From positions 47,243 to 111,242 of the forward strand of contig JABANN010000038.1 of NCBI GenBank assembly GCA_013115125.1: 64,000 nt of DNA, given 5' to 3'. Each line of letters begins with the position of its first letter. Position 1 is the first letter of the stretch. A program made the position numbers and the translations under genes. Under the pieces are notes generated by a model, which worked only from the letters and a program-made list of their open reading frames with translations, ran no database searches and was not told where the DNA came from. The DNA comes from Perkinsus olseni. Its lineage: Eukaryota; Perkinsozoa; Perkinsida. Below are positions 1 through 12,640 of this stretch, one piece after another.

Positions 1-3000
1 GGTAAGGAATGTTCCATCCCAATGGACCGAACTGCCTCCGCTCCAGAATGACGGCGTGGAAGAAGCAGAGACCGAAAAGGAGTTTCTTGAAGGCATGCGG
101 TTTGCTGCAACTTTCGAACCATTCTTCCTCCATACCTACAACCAGCGACTTTGAAATCGTCGGGACAGCGGTCAAGATCCTACCCATGTAAGCTCGCACT
201 AGACTGTTCTTCAACCCCTTTGGCGGTTCTAGCGTCATCTTGATGCCGTTCTGCAGGACCGAAATCGGGAAGGCGGGACTTGGCATAGCAGTGAGCCAAA
301 GACGGAATTCCGGGTTGATTTCGTCTTCTCGGAAGTCCTCAACAACCTGCAAGCTCAGCCAGCGCGTGGAGTACAACGACAAAGATTGTAGTTAACCGCC
401 TTGCCTTCTCCAACACAGGCATCCAGCTGACAGCCAAGTGGCAGTTCTGCAGCAACACCCATTTGCCGTGCTTCGTTCCTTCTTCAAGAGCCGCCATCGC
501 CTTGGGACCTAGCAGGGAACTTCTACCACGCCAAACCAACATCGATCGATCGGAGGAAGTTATTATTGTGAACGATAGATTAATCTACGCTAAGCACAGG
601 CTAGTAGCGGAACGCCATCAAGCCACCCCGCCGTGGATATTACCCTGCCCTTGACCCAAACTGATCGCGGAGATGTTTGCCAGCATATCCTTGCCCTCTG
701 CCAACTTAATGATGTCAGCCATCGGGTCACTGCCACTGGATAAGACGAACACCAGTGGTATTGATGATTTGGAGTCGTTGTAGCAGGCCTCAAGGTCGAA
801 TGGTGGAGGTTCCAGGAAGAAATTGCCTGAGCCGAAAAATAACCAGTTGACGTCACGAGTACCACCCCGCCATGTTAACAGGTGTCTCCCGAATTCTATC
901 AAGTGCCAGTCAAGAGCCCTCACCAAGTTTCTTCTCCACGATCTCCTGTATCGCAGGCACCAGTGCGTCCGCTCGAATCGCCAGCAGCACCAAAGCCTTC
1001 TCCAACGGGGTACACTTCTTGTCGAAACTATTCGGCCATTCCATATCGCGGGGATTATCCGAATCAAATATCCCCTGAGCATCAGATGTACTGCACAATC
1101 GAGGACAGTTAAATGTTCCTCACCTTCCACCCCTCGATCTGCGACTTGAAGACCTCGTGGAAGTCTTGGAAGGTCTCTCCGAGCTTAGACAACTCCAGTA
1201 CTCTCCCCCAGGAAATATCTGAGAAGCGTGTTACAGCGGAGCACGCACAAGCTGGACTTATCCGTACCAGTCAGCCAAGGGGTATCTGCGGGCTTCCCTT
1301 CGGACGGAGCACCGCCGCCTCCTCCACCAGTGAGGAAGAGGCGCATCTGCTTGAAGTTGAGCTCCTTATCTACTTCTTGCATCTTGAATGCGAGTTGCAT
1401 CGAGTACAGTAGCCGATGGGCTTCGAACAGAGACCGGCACACCATAACGTACAGCAGCCGAATGGTGGAGCTGAAGAGAGAATGATCGAATCGGAGACAA
1501 AATCGCTCGCGCGCTAGCATGCACTGACGGGTTGCGGGCAGGAGAGCTGCGAACTAGCTCTCATCGTGGTGCCGGTGGTCGGTCCTACCTCGCCAGATTT
1601 GCCATTCGTTCAGGAGGCGAATTGGCCTTCTCGGCCTGGTCGATCGACATTATGAATATCATGATGAACCAGTCGAGCGAGTACTGGTACATAGGGTCCA
1701 CGATACAGAGGTCAGAGACGACGAAGAACAGCGAAGCAGACCTGAAAAGACGCTAGAGATCAGCACCACAAGAGCGGTGACAAGCATGGCAATTGGGGAA
1801 CAAAAATTCAAACTTTTGGACTCAGTCAAGCAATCAATGATAATAACCTTATCGATGCTTTATGATGTATTAACATTCGCGATCGAGTGGCACTCCGCCT
1901 CAACAAACCACGTTATGATTCCACGGCCGAAGGATGAATCCAGGCCAGGCGGGCCTCGCTTGGAATTGACCACTATCTCACATTCTGACTCATTCTAGCT
2001 CGAAACCGGACAACGACCGCGAACCTCACCTCAACGCCAAGGGCCGATACGACTGCCTCGTCTCCTGGATCTGTGCCGCGGTTCTCTCCTGCTGTTGCAC
2101 TTGCTCCTCGATTTTCTGACTGGCAATCTTCGAGTTGGAGAGTGTCTCGATAAGCTCCTCATCATCCAAGATGTTACCTACAGCGGAGCGATGCATAATA
2201 AACTTCCACACAACTTAGCTTACCAGTGGCGCTAGAGAGTAATGCCAGAATGCGGTCTTCTATCTCCTTGAGCTGTGCTTTCGACTGAGCGCTCTCCACG
2301 ACCAGACTCACACGCTTCGCCTCGATGTCCGGCTCCTCTTTGGCAACCACGATACCTTGCACGGCAATGAAATAGTGTGCAATTAGAGAACATCTCAGAG
2401 AGCCAAATCTCCGAGCAGCGCCAATATCCCAATCGCGCAAACTGATGAACTAACTTGTCAGCGAGAAACTGGGTGGATGTAGATGAGTACGCATAAGTTA
2501 TGTGTATGCGGCATAACGTCCAACGCGCCAATCTCTCTCACCGAGCATTTGGTCCTGTAAACCGTCCACTGTCGCCATGAAATTGAGGATCGTGACCGAG
2601 ACGCAGATTTCGGGCGCATAATGAGGATTTGGCAGCTTCGTCGTGAAGTACAGACGGAAGTCCTTTGACCACTCTATCGTGCTATCACCAAGGCGAATCA
2701 TCTCGAGGTTGCCCTAAGCAAGAAAGTTTTCGTGGCGCAGTGACATAATCGGAACGAACCTGTTTGAACGTGGCTTTCTGCAGCAGGGGGTCCAGCATAG
2801 GGTCCAACGTCTCCGCGATGTTCTCGATCAATACCGGATTCCCGAATTGAATCGCATTCTCGAGCTCCCTAGCGTAGTTCTTCGACAACCGTAAGACCTG
2901 AAATAGTCGTTCGAACAACCACTGATTTGTCGAGCTCTTGCCTGCAAATTTTTCTCCATATTTTTGATCCACTTGTTGGCTTGCTGCTGAGGATCTATCA

Positions 3001-6000
3001 TTAACGGCCATCGGCGTGAGTTGCTCATGATGATGGCATTATCAATCGAGAGGGCATCATTCGGGAGCTTATCAATGACCCTGAGAAATGGGCAACGTCC
3101 AACACCCGCTAGTCGCCCACACAACTGATTCGGAGCTCTAGTAGCGCCTCAACAGGTTTGAACTCTGTCGACCCACCATTGCCGGATCTTAACCGCATCT
3201 CCAATGCAGGTCTGCAGATTGAATTGGGCACTTGCGGGGATCTTGAGCTCTTGCAATTTCCCCAACCATTTGTCCATCACATCCGACCGATAGGAGGCCG
3301 TGAACACGCCTGAGCGGGTGCTTATGAAGGAGGATATCCGAGCATCGGTTCGCATACCAAGGTAGGCGATGATACCGCTTGCGATTAGGATGTCTCCGGA
3401 CAAGTTGTTGTAGTCAGTTCCGAGTCTGTTGGAGGCGGCCGTCCATCTCGACTTCTCTCCGCCAAGACCAGTGATCAGTTTCTCGGCTCTGCGAACAGAT
3501 TTGCATGGACATCACAGAGACTCGGGTAACGACTCGAGCGATGGATAGGTGAGACAGACCGTCGACCGTATCGGACATCGTTCAGGGCAACGCGAACAAG
3601 AGCGAACGATCTGCCAGCCAATTCCAAGCCACCTTTTTCATCGCCGGCGGACATAACGAACAGAACCCGTTACCTGATAAGTTTCGCAGCGCAGTCGTCC
3701 CTCTGCTTCTGCAGCTCCTCCATGTACTCTTTCGCGTTGTTCAAGTCCGACACCAACTTGTCAACCAATGCGATAACTTCGGCAAGCTCCGCTTCTTTCT
3801 CGGCCAACTTCGCCTTGGCCGCTGCTGCCTTTCCTTCCGCCTCGGCCAATGCTGCCCTCTTAGGCCCCACTTCCTTGGCGACTTTATCATACACGACCAT
3901 CGCTCGAGCCCATTTGCAGATACCCATCGCTGCGATGGAAGCCTTCTTGATCACCTCAGGCTCGAAGTTAGGATCGTCATAAAGCGGTTTGACCTGAACA
4001 ACAGACTCACCCTCCCCTACTACGTTCACGAACAACCGAGGCATGGGCGAAGAATGAGTGAGCCGCTCACCTTTTTCATGGCATCTTCAGAAATATTATC
4101 TTTATCAAAGTTGATGAGCCTATCGAGTAGCCTTGGGTCGCCGAGCAACTCCTTCTTGGCCGGTTCCCAGAAGTCATCGACCTTCCCTTTACCGTCGGGT
4201 GCTGGCACTTTGTTGGGTTTCACGCCAAAGAAGTAGCACAAGGCTTGAGCCACCAATACAACTCCCCCTAAATTGAAAGCGAGCAGTGAGACGATTAAGA
4301 GCGGAAACTCAGCAGTCGAGTTCAGACACCCGCGAGATAAATTCGGCGAAAATCTGATCCCCCCTCAGTCCGAATGAGTCGCTTGAAACGGGGTCGAGAC
4401 TCACCTGGCGGAGTCTTCATCGCCTTCACTTCAGTAATATCTCCTTTACTGAGCTTGCTAAGAGCATCCACCGCCGCGTCCAACGCTGGCATCGCCGCGG
4501 CCAGGTCCTTCTGGCAGTCGGCCGCGATTTCCTCAGCGGCACTCGCCTGTTCGTTAGCCGCAGCCGCCTCGGCATCGACAAGTTTCTGTTTCTCTGCCGC
4601 CTCGCCCTGCTGTTTCTCCACCAGTATCATCATCTCACTGGTCTCCTTGGCTGCCTTCTCAAGGTTGGGCTGTAGGTCTTCCAGCTCCTTCTGCATCGTC
4701 GCGACCTGGCTAGCAGTGTCCGCTAGTTTTTCTAGACCAACGTCGTATCGCCATTTCGCTTGAGAGACCACATGCCGCTGCTGCTTGAGCATTTGTATGA
4801 AGGAGTTGATAAGCTCCAGATAGGAGGTTGGCGTTACGTAATAGTGCCTGAGCAACGAAGGAGAGCTCCAACGAGACTACCCCATATCACGAGGTATGCA
4901 CGACTATCAGGAGGCGGTCAGCACGTGTCGTTAAACTGGATGGGTCAAGCCTTTACAGGTCCGACCGGTCTCGTTCTCTTCGCCATTGCGGCCATTCACA
5001 AATCCAATGAGGAATGGCACGTCGGATGAGCTTTGCCAATAAACCCAACGGCAGAGCGACATAATATCGACGGTACTCGAAGTCTGCGCGGAGATTAGGC
5101 CCTTTTCTCCAATTTCGATGCCTCTATGACAGGAGCAGTACGAGTGAGCGGCATCACCGGAAGGCAGTAACCCACCCGTAGCCGCTTACCTCCTGAGCTC
5201 CGACAGGAAGCGTTCTGTAAGCGTCGAGACGGACGTCTGCATGTCAACCATGATCTTAACCACGCCATTGAGCACGTTCTCGGGCATTTCCTGTGTCTTC
5301 AAAAACTGCATCGCCACAGCTGTGAGAGCGTCCGGTGGCCACTCCATGAACCTGGACCGACGTCATCAAGACGGGAACACTGCGAACCCACAGCGCTCGA
5401 CAAGAAGGGACAGCGTAGTTTGCATTTGCGCGTTTGTGAAACGCGGCACGGACTATATGATGCCAAGTACTTACCAGTCGATTGTACAGCAGTTGACAAG
5501 GCTAGGGAACATCCGTAAGCGTTTGCGGAACTTGTCACCGATCGGACTCATAGCCAGGACGATGTGCAAATTCTTACGGCAGTTCTCGACGTACCTGAGG
5601 TACGAGGTAGTGGACGAGGAATGCCGAGAATCCGACTGGCGTTGCTCCTGGTTCTCATGTGTCACGAATGACTATTTATCATCTAGAAGGCACACCTCGC
5701 TAACGCTTTTTGTGTTGGCCGATGGAAAAACAGCGAATGTCACGGACGACATACCCTTACCAGGCGAAAACCTCGTTCGGCCCAGTTTTGCCATCCGCAC
5801 TCGCCATTTTACTGCACTTCTCGAGAATGTCCATACGATCCTCATTGGCGTACAAGTTCGGCACTTCGCCAGTGTTGAGCATGCTGCTGACGTCCTCCAG
5901 GAAGTTCTCGTTGGCGATTTGGGTGTCGGGGAACAGGAACACCATATTCTTGTCGTCGCACCCCGCGGACATCAGTAGCTTTCTCATATCATCTCGCCAT

Positions 6001-9000
6001 TCCGTCATGCCATAGGACTTCGATATTTGCACTTGGAACAGCGTGAAGTCCGCAACGAACGCCGCCAGTGTTGCTGTGCTCTTCCGGCCACTTCCACCGA
6101 CCCCGACACACAGAGCGTTCCCGAGCGGCAACTTGAGGACCTGAGAAAAATATATGCGCTCTTTTCAGAGTTGCGAGAGAGGAGCAGCAGCCGAGATACG
6201 GCGATGAACGAGAGAATTTCGTGGCGCGCGACGCTCTTTCTCACCCGCACGACACGGCAGATGTGTTGTATGAAAGCCGTGAAGAGGACCAAGTCCATTC
6301 GAATCTTCGACACGGCGTTGAAGTCTTCCAAACAAGTATTCATTTTCTCCTGCAATTTCTGATGGTCTTGGACTTCCATGTAGCTGGTCGACTTCGGATC
6401 GACGAAGCTTGCAAACACGATGGGCTCCTGTTTCACAACTTGATCGTATTGCTTCTTGAAGTGCCGATCGAGCAGCCTCTTTATCAGGAAGAAGAACCAG
6501 TTACGATCGGGCTTGTTCACCAGACGGTCCTCGAAGACCCTCTGGCACTCGTGCATCCAGCACTTAGCCAAATCGTCGACCTGAAAAGACACCCTTAATA
6601 ACCACCTAACGGCATCGCCGCTACCTTAGGAAGACTTTCTCTTGTGCATTGACATATCCCCTGGAAAACTTTGCTGAGATCTCTCAGATTGAAAGTATAA
6701 TGAGACTTCGCGGGAGTTGGCAGCATTTCCGCAGACATAGTGTTATACACCTCGATAGTCGCAGCCACCACCGTAGCCGCATTTCCAGCCACTTCTCGCG
6801 GCATTACGCCGAGGAACTTCTGAACCATCGTTGTGAAGATTCTTGCAAGCGATTCGTCGTCGAACGGCGTAACAAATATCAAGTTGAACTGCCTCGAGTA
6901 TCGGTCGGTAATATCGTTCTTCCCTCCGCCGGGCGGTCCCATGGCCGCCAGGTACTGCATATCGACAAACTGTCGGAACTCCCAGGTTTTTCGATCGTAC
7001 CAGCCGCTCATCGTTAGCCCTTGTCTGAGAATCTCTATCGGCGGTTGAGCCCCATAAGTCTCCTTGGCCGGCATGTTTACATCGTCGACGAAGACAAGCA
7101 TCTTTTTGTTGATGGGAGGACCGAACACGCCCTTACGGCGCTTATCCAATTTACCATCGATAATATCCTGCGTCTGGTTGGCGGTCGTCTGGGCAGAGAA
7201 CGCGAACGAGATGGTTGCATATTTCTCTTTGTCGAATCCGTTCAGAAGCATCCCCGCGATGGACACGGTCTTCCCAGTTCCCGTTACTCCGGACATCAGC
7301 ACGTGTTTGCCCTTCTCTATCAGCGTTCTGATCAGGAACTGATTCCGCACCGTGTCGCTGGTCGGTACGATAATGGAGTGGAATTGTGCGTCTTTCGGGA
7401 TATCGAAACTGGCAATCTTCTCTGTCCATGGCTTCCACCTCCCACTATCGGCCGAATCTATGAAGTAGTCGTGCAAGAGACCCTTGCTAGGCAGCTGCGT
7501 CGGAGGCTGCCCGCTGGCGAGTTCCGTCGGTGCCCACTCTGCCACGAACTCTTGCTTCTTGATGAAGTCCTTCTTGTTCTCGAACATAGCCCGAATGACG
7601 GACTCCACAAAGAGCCTGCCGTCCTGGTCGGTACATGCCCCGCAAGTCCAGAGCATCGAGAAGTAGAAAAGCGCGTAGATGAGCTGCTCTCGGTCGGCGA
7701 AAGTCTGAGAGTTTTCATCCTCGTCAGCAGTAGTGGGGCGACAGTATTTCTCCTCGGAATCTTCGAAGAGGCATTCCATTAGCCGGCACGCACTGTCCGC
7801 CAGCCAGTTGTCGATCACGGCAACAGGCGTCCGCACCCGATGAGTGCACTCGAGGCAAACTTCGAAATTATTCTCAAAAAGATTCCAAATGAAATCCCGA
7901 TGGTCCTTGCGGATGTAGTCAGGAATCTGATAGTCCAACCAGGAATGCACAATTGGTTTCCATCCCAGATCCGAATCAGGCTCCATGAAAACCATACCGC
8001 ATCGGGACACCGTGGCGGGCGAGGCCACGGCCAAATCACGCACTTCGAAGATCATTGTTGTCGTCGGAGACAGCTTGATGATTTCGCCCGAGTTGAGACA
8101 TAACTTCTTGTTGTCGTCAAGTACAGTGTTCATATTCTCGATCCAAATGGCATCCACAGGACCGTCCAGGACGACCCACTGGCGCATATCCGGCGGTCCT
8201 TTGCTCGCCGCTCTGACCGCGATGGCGAGTACGCCATCTGTCCACTCTTGCGTGTTGAGATCAGCTTCACCGTACAGCTGACCCTGCGTGATTGATTTCG
8301 GGTTCATGATGTGCTGAGTGACCGGCATGAACATGTCACCGCCGTCAGCGACAGCTGCGAGGGTGTCCGCCAAGACGTCCTTCACCATGGTCTTTCCTAA
8401 GACACGAAAACGCCATTAAAAAAATACAGAAATACACGGCTGAATCTCAGAGTATAAATTTGCGGCATTCCTTTCTTCAGCACTCACCGCAAGGAGGAAG
8501 ACCAACTGTCATGAGGCCGTGTCGCACCATCACCGTCTCCCACAACTGTATGACTTTGTTTGTGAACTCGCCAGTAGGCTGGAGCTTCTTGGCAACAGCG
8601 CAGGCTTCTACCTGACGCAGCAGGAGGATGATATCCTGTAACGTCGTCTACTCGAAGTTTCCACAGAATGGAGGCCACATTTTTCCAGAAGCGGTTGATC
8701 ACTACTTCTCTTTAACCCAGTGCGAACGACAGAGATTTCAATCCAGCTGCCTTGTCATAAACAGGATCATTCATGGATAATCAGGTGAAATATCACGCAT
8801 CGGTGATCCGAGATTTTTTTCCCACCAAGAGTTGGAGTGGGACGAGTAAGAAGAGAGAGAAGTGACTACTAGCACCGGCCATTTTCCCCATCCTAACCTG
8901 TGCTATGAGCGGGCCGTAATCGCTCGGTGGGAGGTGCACTCCGGGGAACAAGTCGCCGATGATACCCTTGAAGAGAGGGATGTCCGCACTGGTGAACTTG

Positions 9001-12000
9001 GGCAAGTTCACGTCCGTGAACGCTCGCAAGGAGATGACATCTTCAGGATACTGGTCGCCATACTTCATCTTCAGCGCACCAGCGGCCACCAGAAGGGACT
9101 TCAACCCTCGCATGCCAAAATCGTAGTGATCCTGGGCGGACAGCTGCTCCGAGGAAAGCTTCAGGGCCTGGGTGGCTTTCACTCCGATGCGTCTGGCGTC
9201 CTCGTAACTACACAGAGGACACATGAAACGATAAAACTCCTTCACAACTTCGATTAGTTTCAACGCTGCCTGCCGTGGCGTCCTCCCTCAGCTGCCTCCA
9301 AGCGGGACAAATAGAGAATCACAGTGCATTCTGGCTGGTTGCCAAGGCGATTTGCAGATGCCACAGAGTTGAAGTGCGAGGCTACACTAAACTTTCCGAG
9401 CTTGAACTATACGGAACCACCTCATAGATCTCGTTGAACCGCATAGTGGCCGGAGCATCCTCAATCGCAAGAATGATTTCCGATGCTCTCCACGAGCCCC
9501 AGTTGACCTACCCGAAGGAGTATAGGGTGATCTCCGCAATAAGTGCGTAATTCGGGACCATCATAGCGCAGGGGCGGAAGAGGGCCTTCAGGTTGTCTGG
9601 CAGCTCGGAACGTCCAGCGTAGCCAGGATTCATGGTAATGTTTACAGCGCATGAAGGGATGAGCCTGAACGAATTTCGTGGAGCAGCGGTCATTAGCCGT
9701 TGGCAGGCACCTGATCTCGGTGCCTTCGAAAATGAAAGTCTTGGCTTTCTGTTTGATCGCCAATGATATACACTGGATCTGCTGGGCAATGACGGACAGC
9801 ACTTCCAAGTTGATACGGTTAAACTCATCGAAGCAGCACCATGCACCGGAGCTTGCCAGACCTGAAAAACAACATCCACTTTCATGCCACTGATATTTCC
9901 TTCTTGACCCAAGCCGTAGTGTACACGTATGAAGAGTTCTCAAAATTCACGGGGATCGTCAAGGGAGGCGCTCCCCCTTAAACTGACCCCCTGAGCACTG
10001 CGGCCATCCGCTCCTACCTTTGAAGAACTTGGCCATCTGCATGTAGTCCATTCCATCAGAACAATTGAAGACAACACACTGGATCGCCAACGCCTTGGCA
10101 AGATCCTTGGTAGACTCGGTCTTGCCAGTGCCGGCAGGCCCCTCTGGCGCCCCACCATAGTACAGAGCAAATGCTCCCATCAACGTCCTATAGCACCGAT
10201 CGGTCAGCGGTGTGATGACCAGCCTCGGAGTGTTGCCGAGGTACTCGAAACCGTAGAGCAAAGTGGAATTGACAATGGAGACTTGGCATTCCTCCTTTGT
10301 ATTCATCTCTCCGGTGTCAACCCGTCTAAAGCTGTTAGGCTCCTTCCAGTAATAGCGTAGCTGACTCAACCAGTCAAACTCATCCGCAGACTCCACGTTG
10401 TTCTTCATGAGGTCGCTAACGACGTCTCTGGCATGGACGTCAATCGTGACCATCGCCCCCAGCGTGACTCTGGCGAGTTTCGACAGATCCCCTCTGACTA
10501 ACTGTACTATGTCAAGCAACTGCTGATTGAGCTTCTTCTCGTAGTCGGCCACTCGCTTAGCATTCAATGCCTCCGTCACTTCCTTGGTCCAGTAGATGCA
10601 ATCTGTCGCCAACACGACCTGGCCGGGGTAGTCGATGCACCAAGACGTCCGAGGTTTGCAAGCATAGTCCTTGTTGCTGCGCGACACCACATCCGTGAGA
10701 GAATCGATCATAGTCTTCTCGACCTCGACGAGCCACTTTTCGACATTCCCGCGATTCTCAGGAGAATCCACATCCACAATGTTGGTGAAGTCAACAACCT
10801 CACCCTCGGCGCTGATCATAGCGTTGATGATGGTGGCCGTCTCGTTGAACCGTACGGAAGCTATGCCTTCGAACGCCTTTGCCATGTGGGGCTGCACCAG
10901 CGTAGGGTCCTTCGTCTCAGCGAGAATCGACAACAGATCAGCATCGTTCAGGAAGAAGAACCTGAAAAAAGTTACCACGCTCCTTTTGGAGGTGCTCACC
11001 AGCAGGTGAAAACTTCGAGCAGAAGGAAAGGGCATCAACCCGCGAGAGGGTCGTCCACTGTTCACGGGCCTAACGCAGAACTCACCTGGGGAAGTAAAGC
11101 CGCTTGGTCTCAAGATAGTCCTTCAGTCCCTTCTGGATCTTCTCGAGCTTTTCATTGGCATCTTTAAAGTCTTCCACAATGCCGCCCGCAGCCGCCACCC
11201 CCAGGCATCCAGGACTCCCCTCGACTTGCTTCATCCTCTCCCGGAACGTCACATCAATAGTGGCAAAGCCGCTGCTTTCTTCAGGCAATTGTCGCTTGAT
11301 GTCATCCGACAAAAAGATCGGCTCCAACTGCATCCACGTTCGCTGCACGGCTAGACACTCATCGACGAAGTCCTGCAGGTACAGTAAAGTGACCTCCCAC
11401 TGAAGCACTTCCTGCTCGAAAGGCCTGCAAAACGGCGAGGATCTGATCGCCTGTGTCTTGACGATATGGTCGTCAAGGACTGCTTGTATCTCATCAATCC
11501 CCTTCAATATCGGACATCCGGTTTCCTTGTAGAGAGTTGTCATGAACTCCAGCGGCCCCCAGTCCTTCTTCATGGCCGCCATTGCTTTCTTCAACGAGTG
11601 TTCCTTCTGAGCAGCCGCAGAGATCTCCTCGAAATTCTCAGCAAAATCGAGGACTCCTTTCTCAAGCATCTGGTGCATGCGGATGTCATCGTAGTCCGCG
11701 AACGGCTCGATGCTCATCTTCTCAAAGAGCTCGTCCCAGTGTCTCGGGAGGATAGCCTCGACGCAAAAGGCCCTCAGGAAGGGGAATTTCACTCGGAAGT
11801 CGTCTATTCCGGACTTCAGATCCTTAGCGACTTTCTGGGCCTGAAGAGAAGCAACTTCGCAGCGCATGCTCGCGTCAGCCGATCACGCACGAGACGGAAG
11901 GGCATCAAAGGCCACGCAACCGAGGTTCCACTGGTGGTTTGAATGAAGCAGAAGTTCCTCACCATCCTGGTATTTTCACTGTCAAACCCCTTGATCATCT

Positions 12001-12592
12001 TATAGCACTCCTTGAACCAAGAGTCCAGCAATTGCTCAACCTCCTCGGCGTTGATCGATTTCATCGGGTCCTGCTGCCATTGGATTTGGCTCTTCTGGAA
12101 ACTTATCACTGTGTTCCATAACCTAACACACGGGAACATCTAACGGCTGCTTCGCTCCGCTTCCGAAATCGAACTGAATCGGCCCGCCCAGAGTGCCACC
12201 CAGGGGGGCAGTGTAATACACTGCAGTCACAGTGTAATACGCTGTGAAGCATTCAGTGCAGCTGAGCAACGGTCGAAGAGCGTGAAGGAAGCAGCAGGAG
12301 ACGCCGCCCCCTCCTCTCACTTGTAATAGCTAGCATAGTCGTCAATCATGCCATCTAGGTCCCAGTAGTCGGTTGGAGTCAGCCCCAGAAGAGAAGCTCT
12401 CGTACGAAAGGACTTCACTTGATCCACCCCTTGGTCGAAAGCCTTCCGAAGATATTCAACATTGACTTCGTACTCTGAGGCTCCCTTGGTGTAGTCGTGG
12501 CATTCGTGGCGAATGTGATCAAGAATCTGAAGAACGGCGAGTTGCTGCTGCAATTTCTCACAATAGCGGACTCGAATACATCGTCCAAGGCG
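1..12592 (-). CDS. Axonemal dynein heavy chain (linker to C-terminal region), 3' end off window
   Basis: ATP-driven minus-end motor of the flagellar axoneme. Reading down the minus strand: linker (motifs like [17 protein letters not shown] and [21 protein letters not shown] near 11.4-11.8 kb); AAA1 P-loop [10 protein letters not shown] near 10113-10145; AAA2 P-loop GLPPCGKT split by an intron (8503 to 8385); AAA3 P-loop GVTGTGKT near 7261-7290; AAA4 P-loop GVGGSGRKS near 6078-6104; stalk coiled coils and microtubule-binding domain at about 4.85-3.67 kb; AAA5 with [17 protein letters not shown] near 3.0 kb; AAA6 and C-terminal region down to base 1. A glycine run (GGGGGGAPS) interrupts the usual FLTGG motif near 1.31 kb. 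Many introns are 45-60 nt. The C-terminus lies beyond base 1. There is no start codon and no DHC_N1 tail ahead of the first linker exon at 12592, so the 5' part is either missing or is the adjacent WD40 region. Axonemal class is clear; the exact arm is not. Confidence 0.95.
12149..12160 (+). repeat. Dispersed 12-mer GCTTCGCTCCGC, copy 1
   Basis: Exact copy inside a dynein intron, in antisense orientation to the gene, about 25 nt before the 3' splice site. Confidence 0.9.
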
Positions 12593-12640
12593 CTGGGAAC
12601 AAATCGCGCACGATTATACCAACTAGGACTATTAACCGGA

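Noticed and set aside
5241-5978. Plus-strand 245-codon frame opposite the dynein
   Set aside because: It is antisense to dynein AAA4 exons and introns with no protein character.
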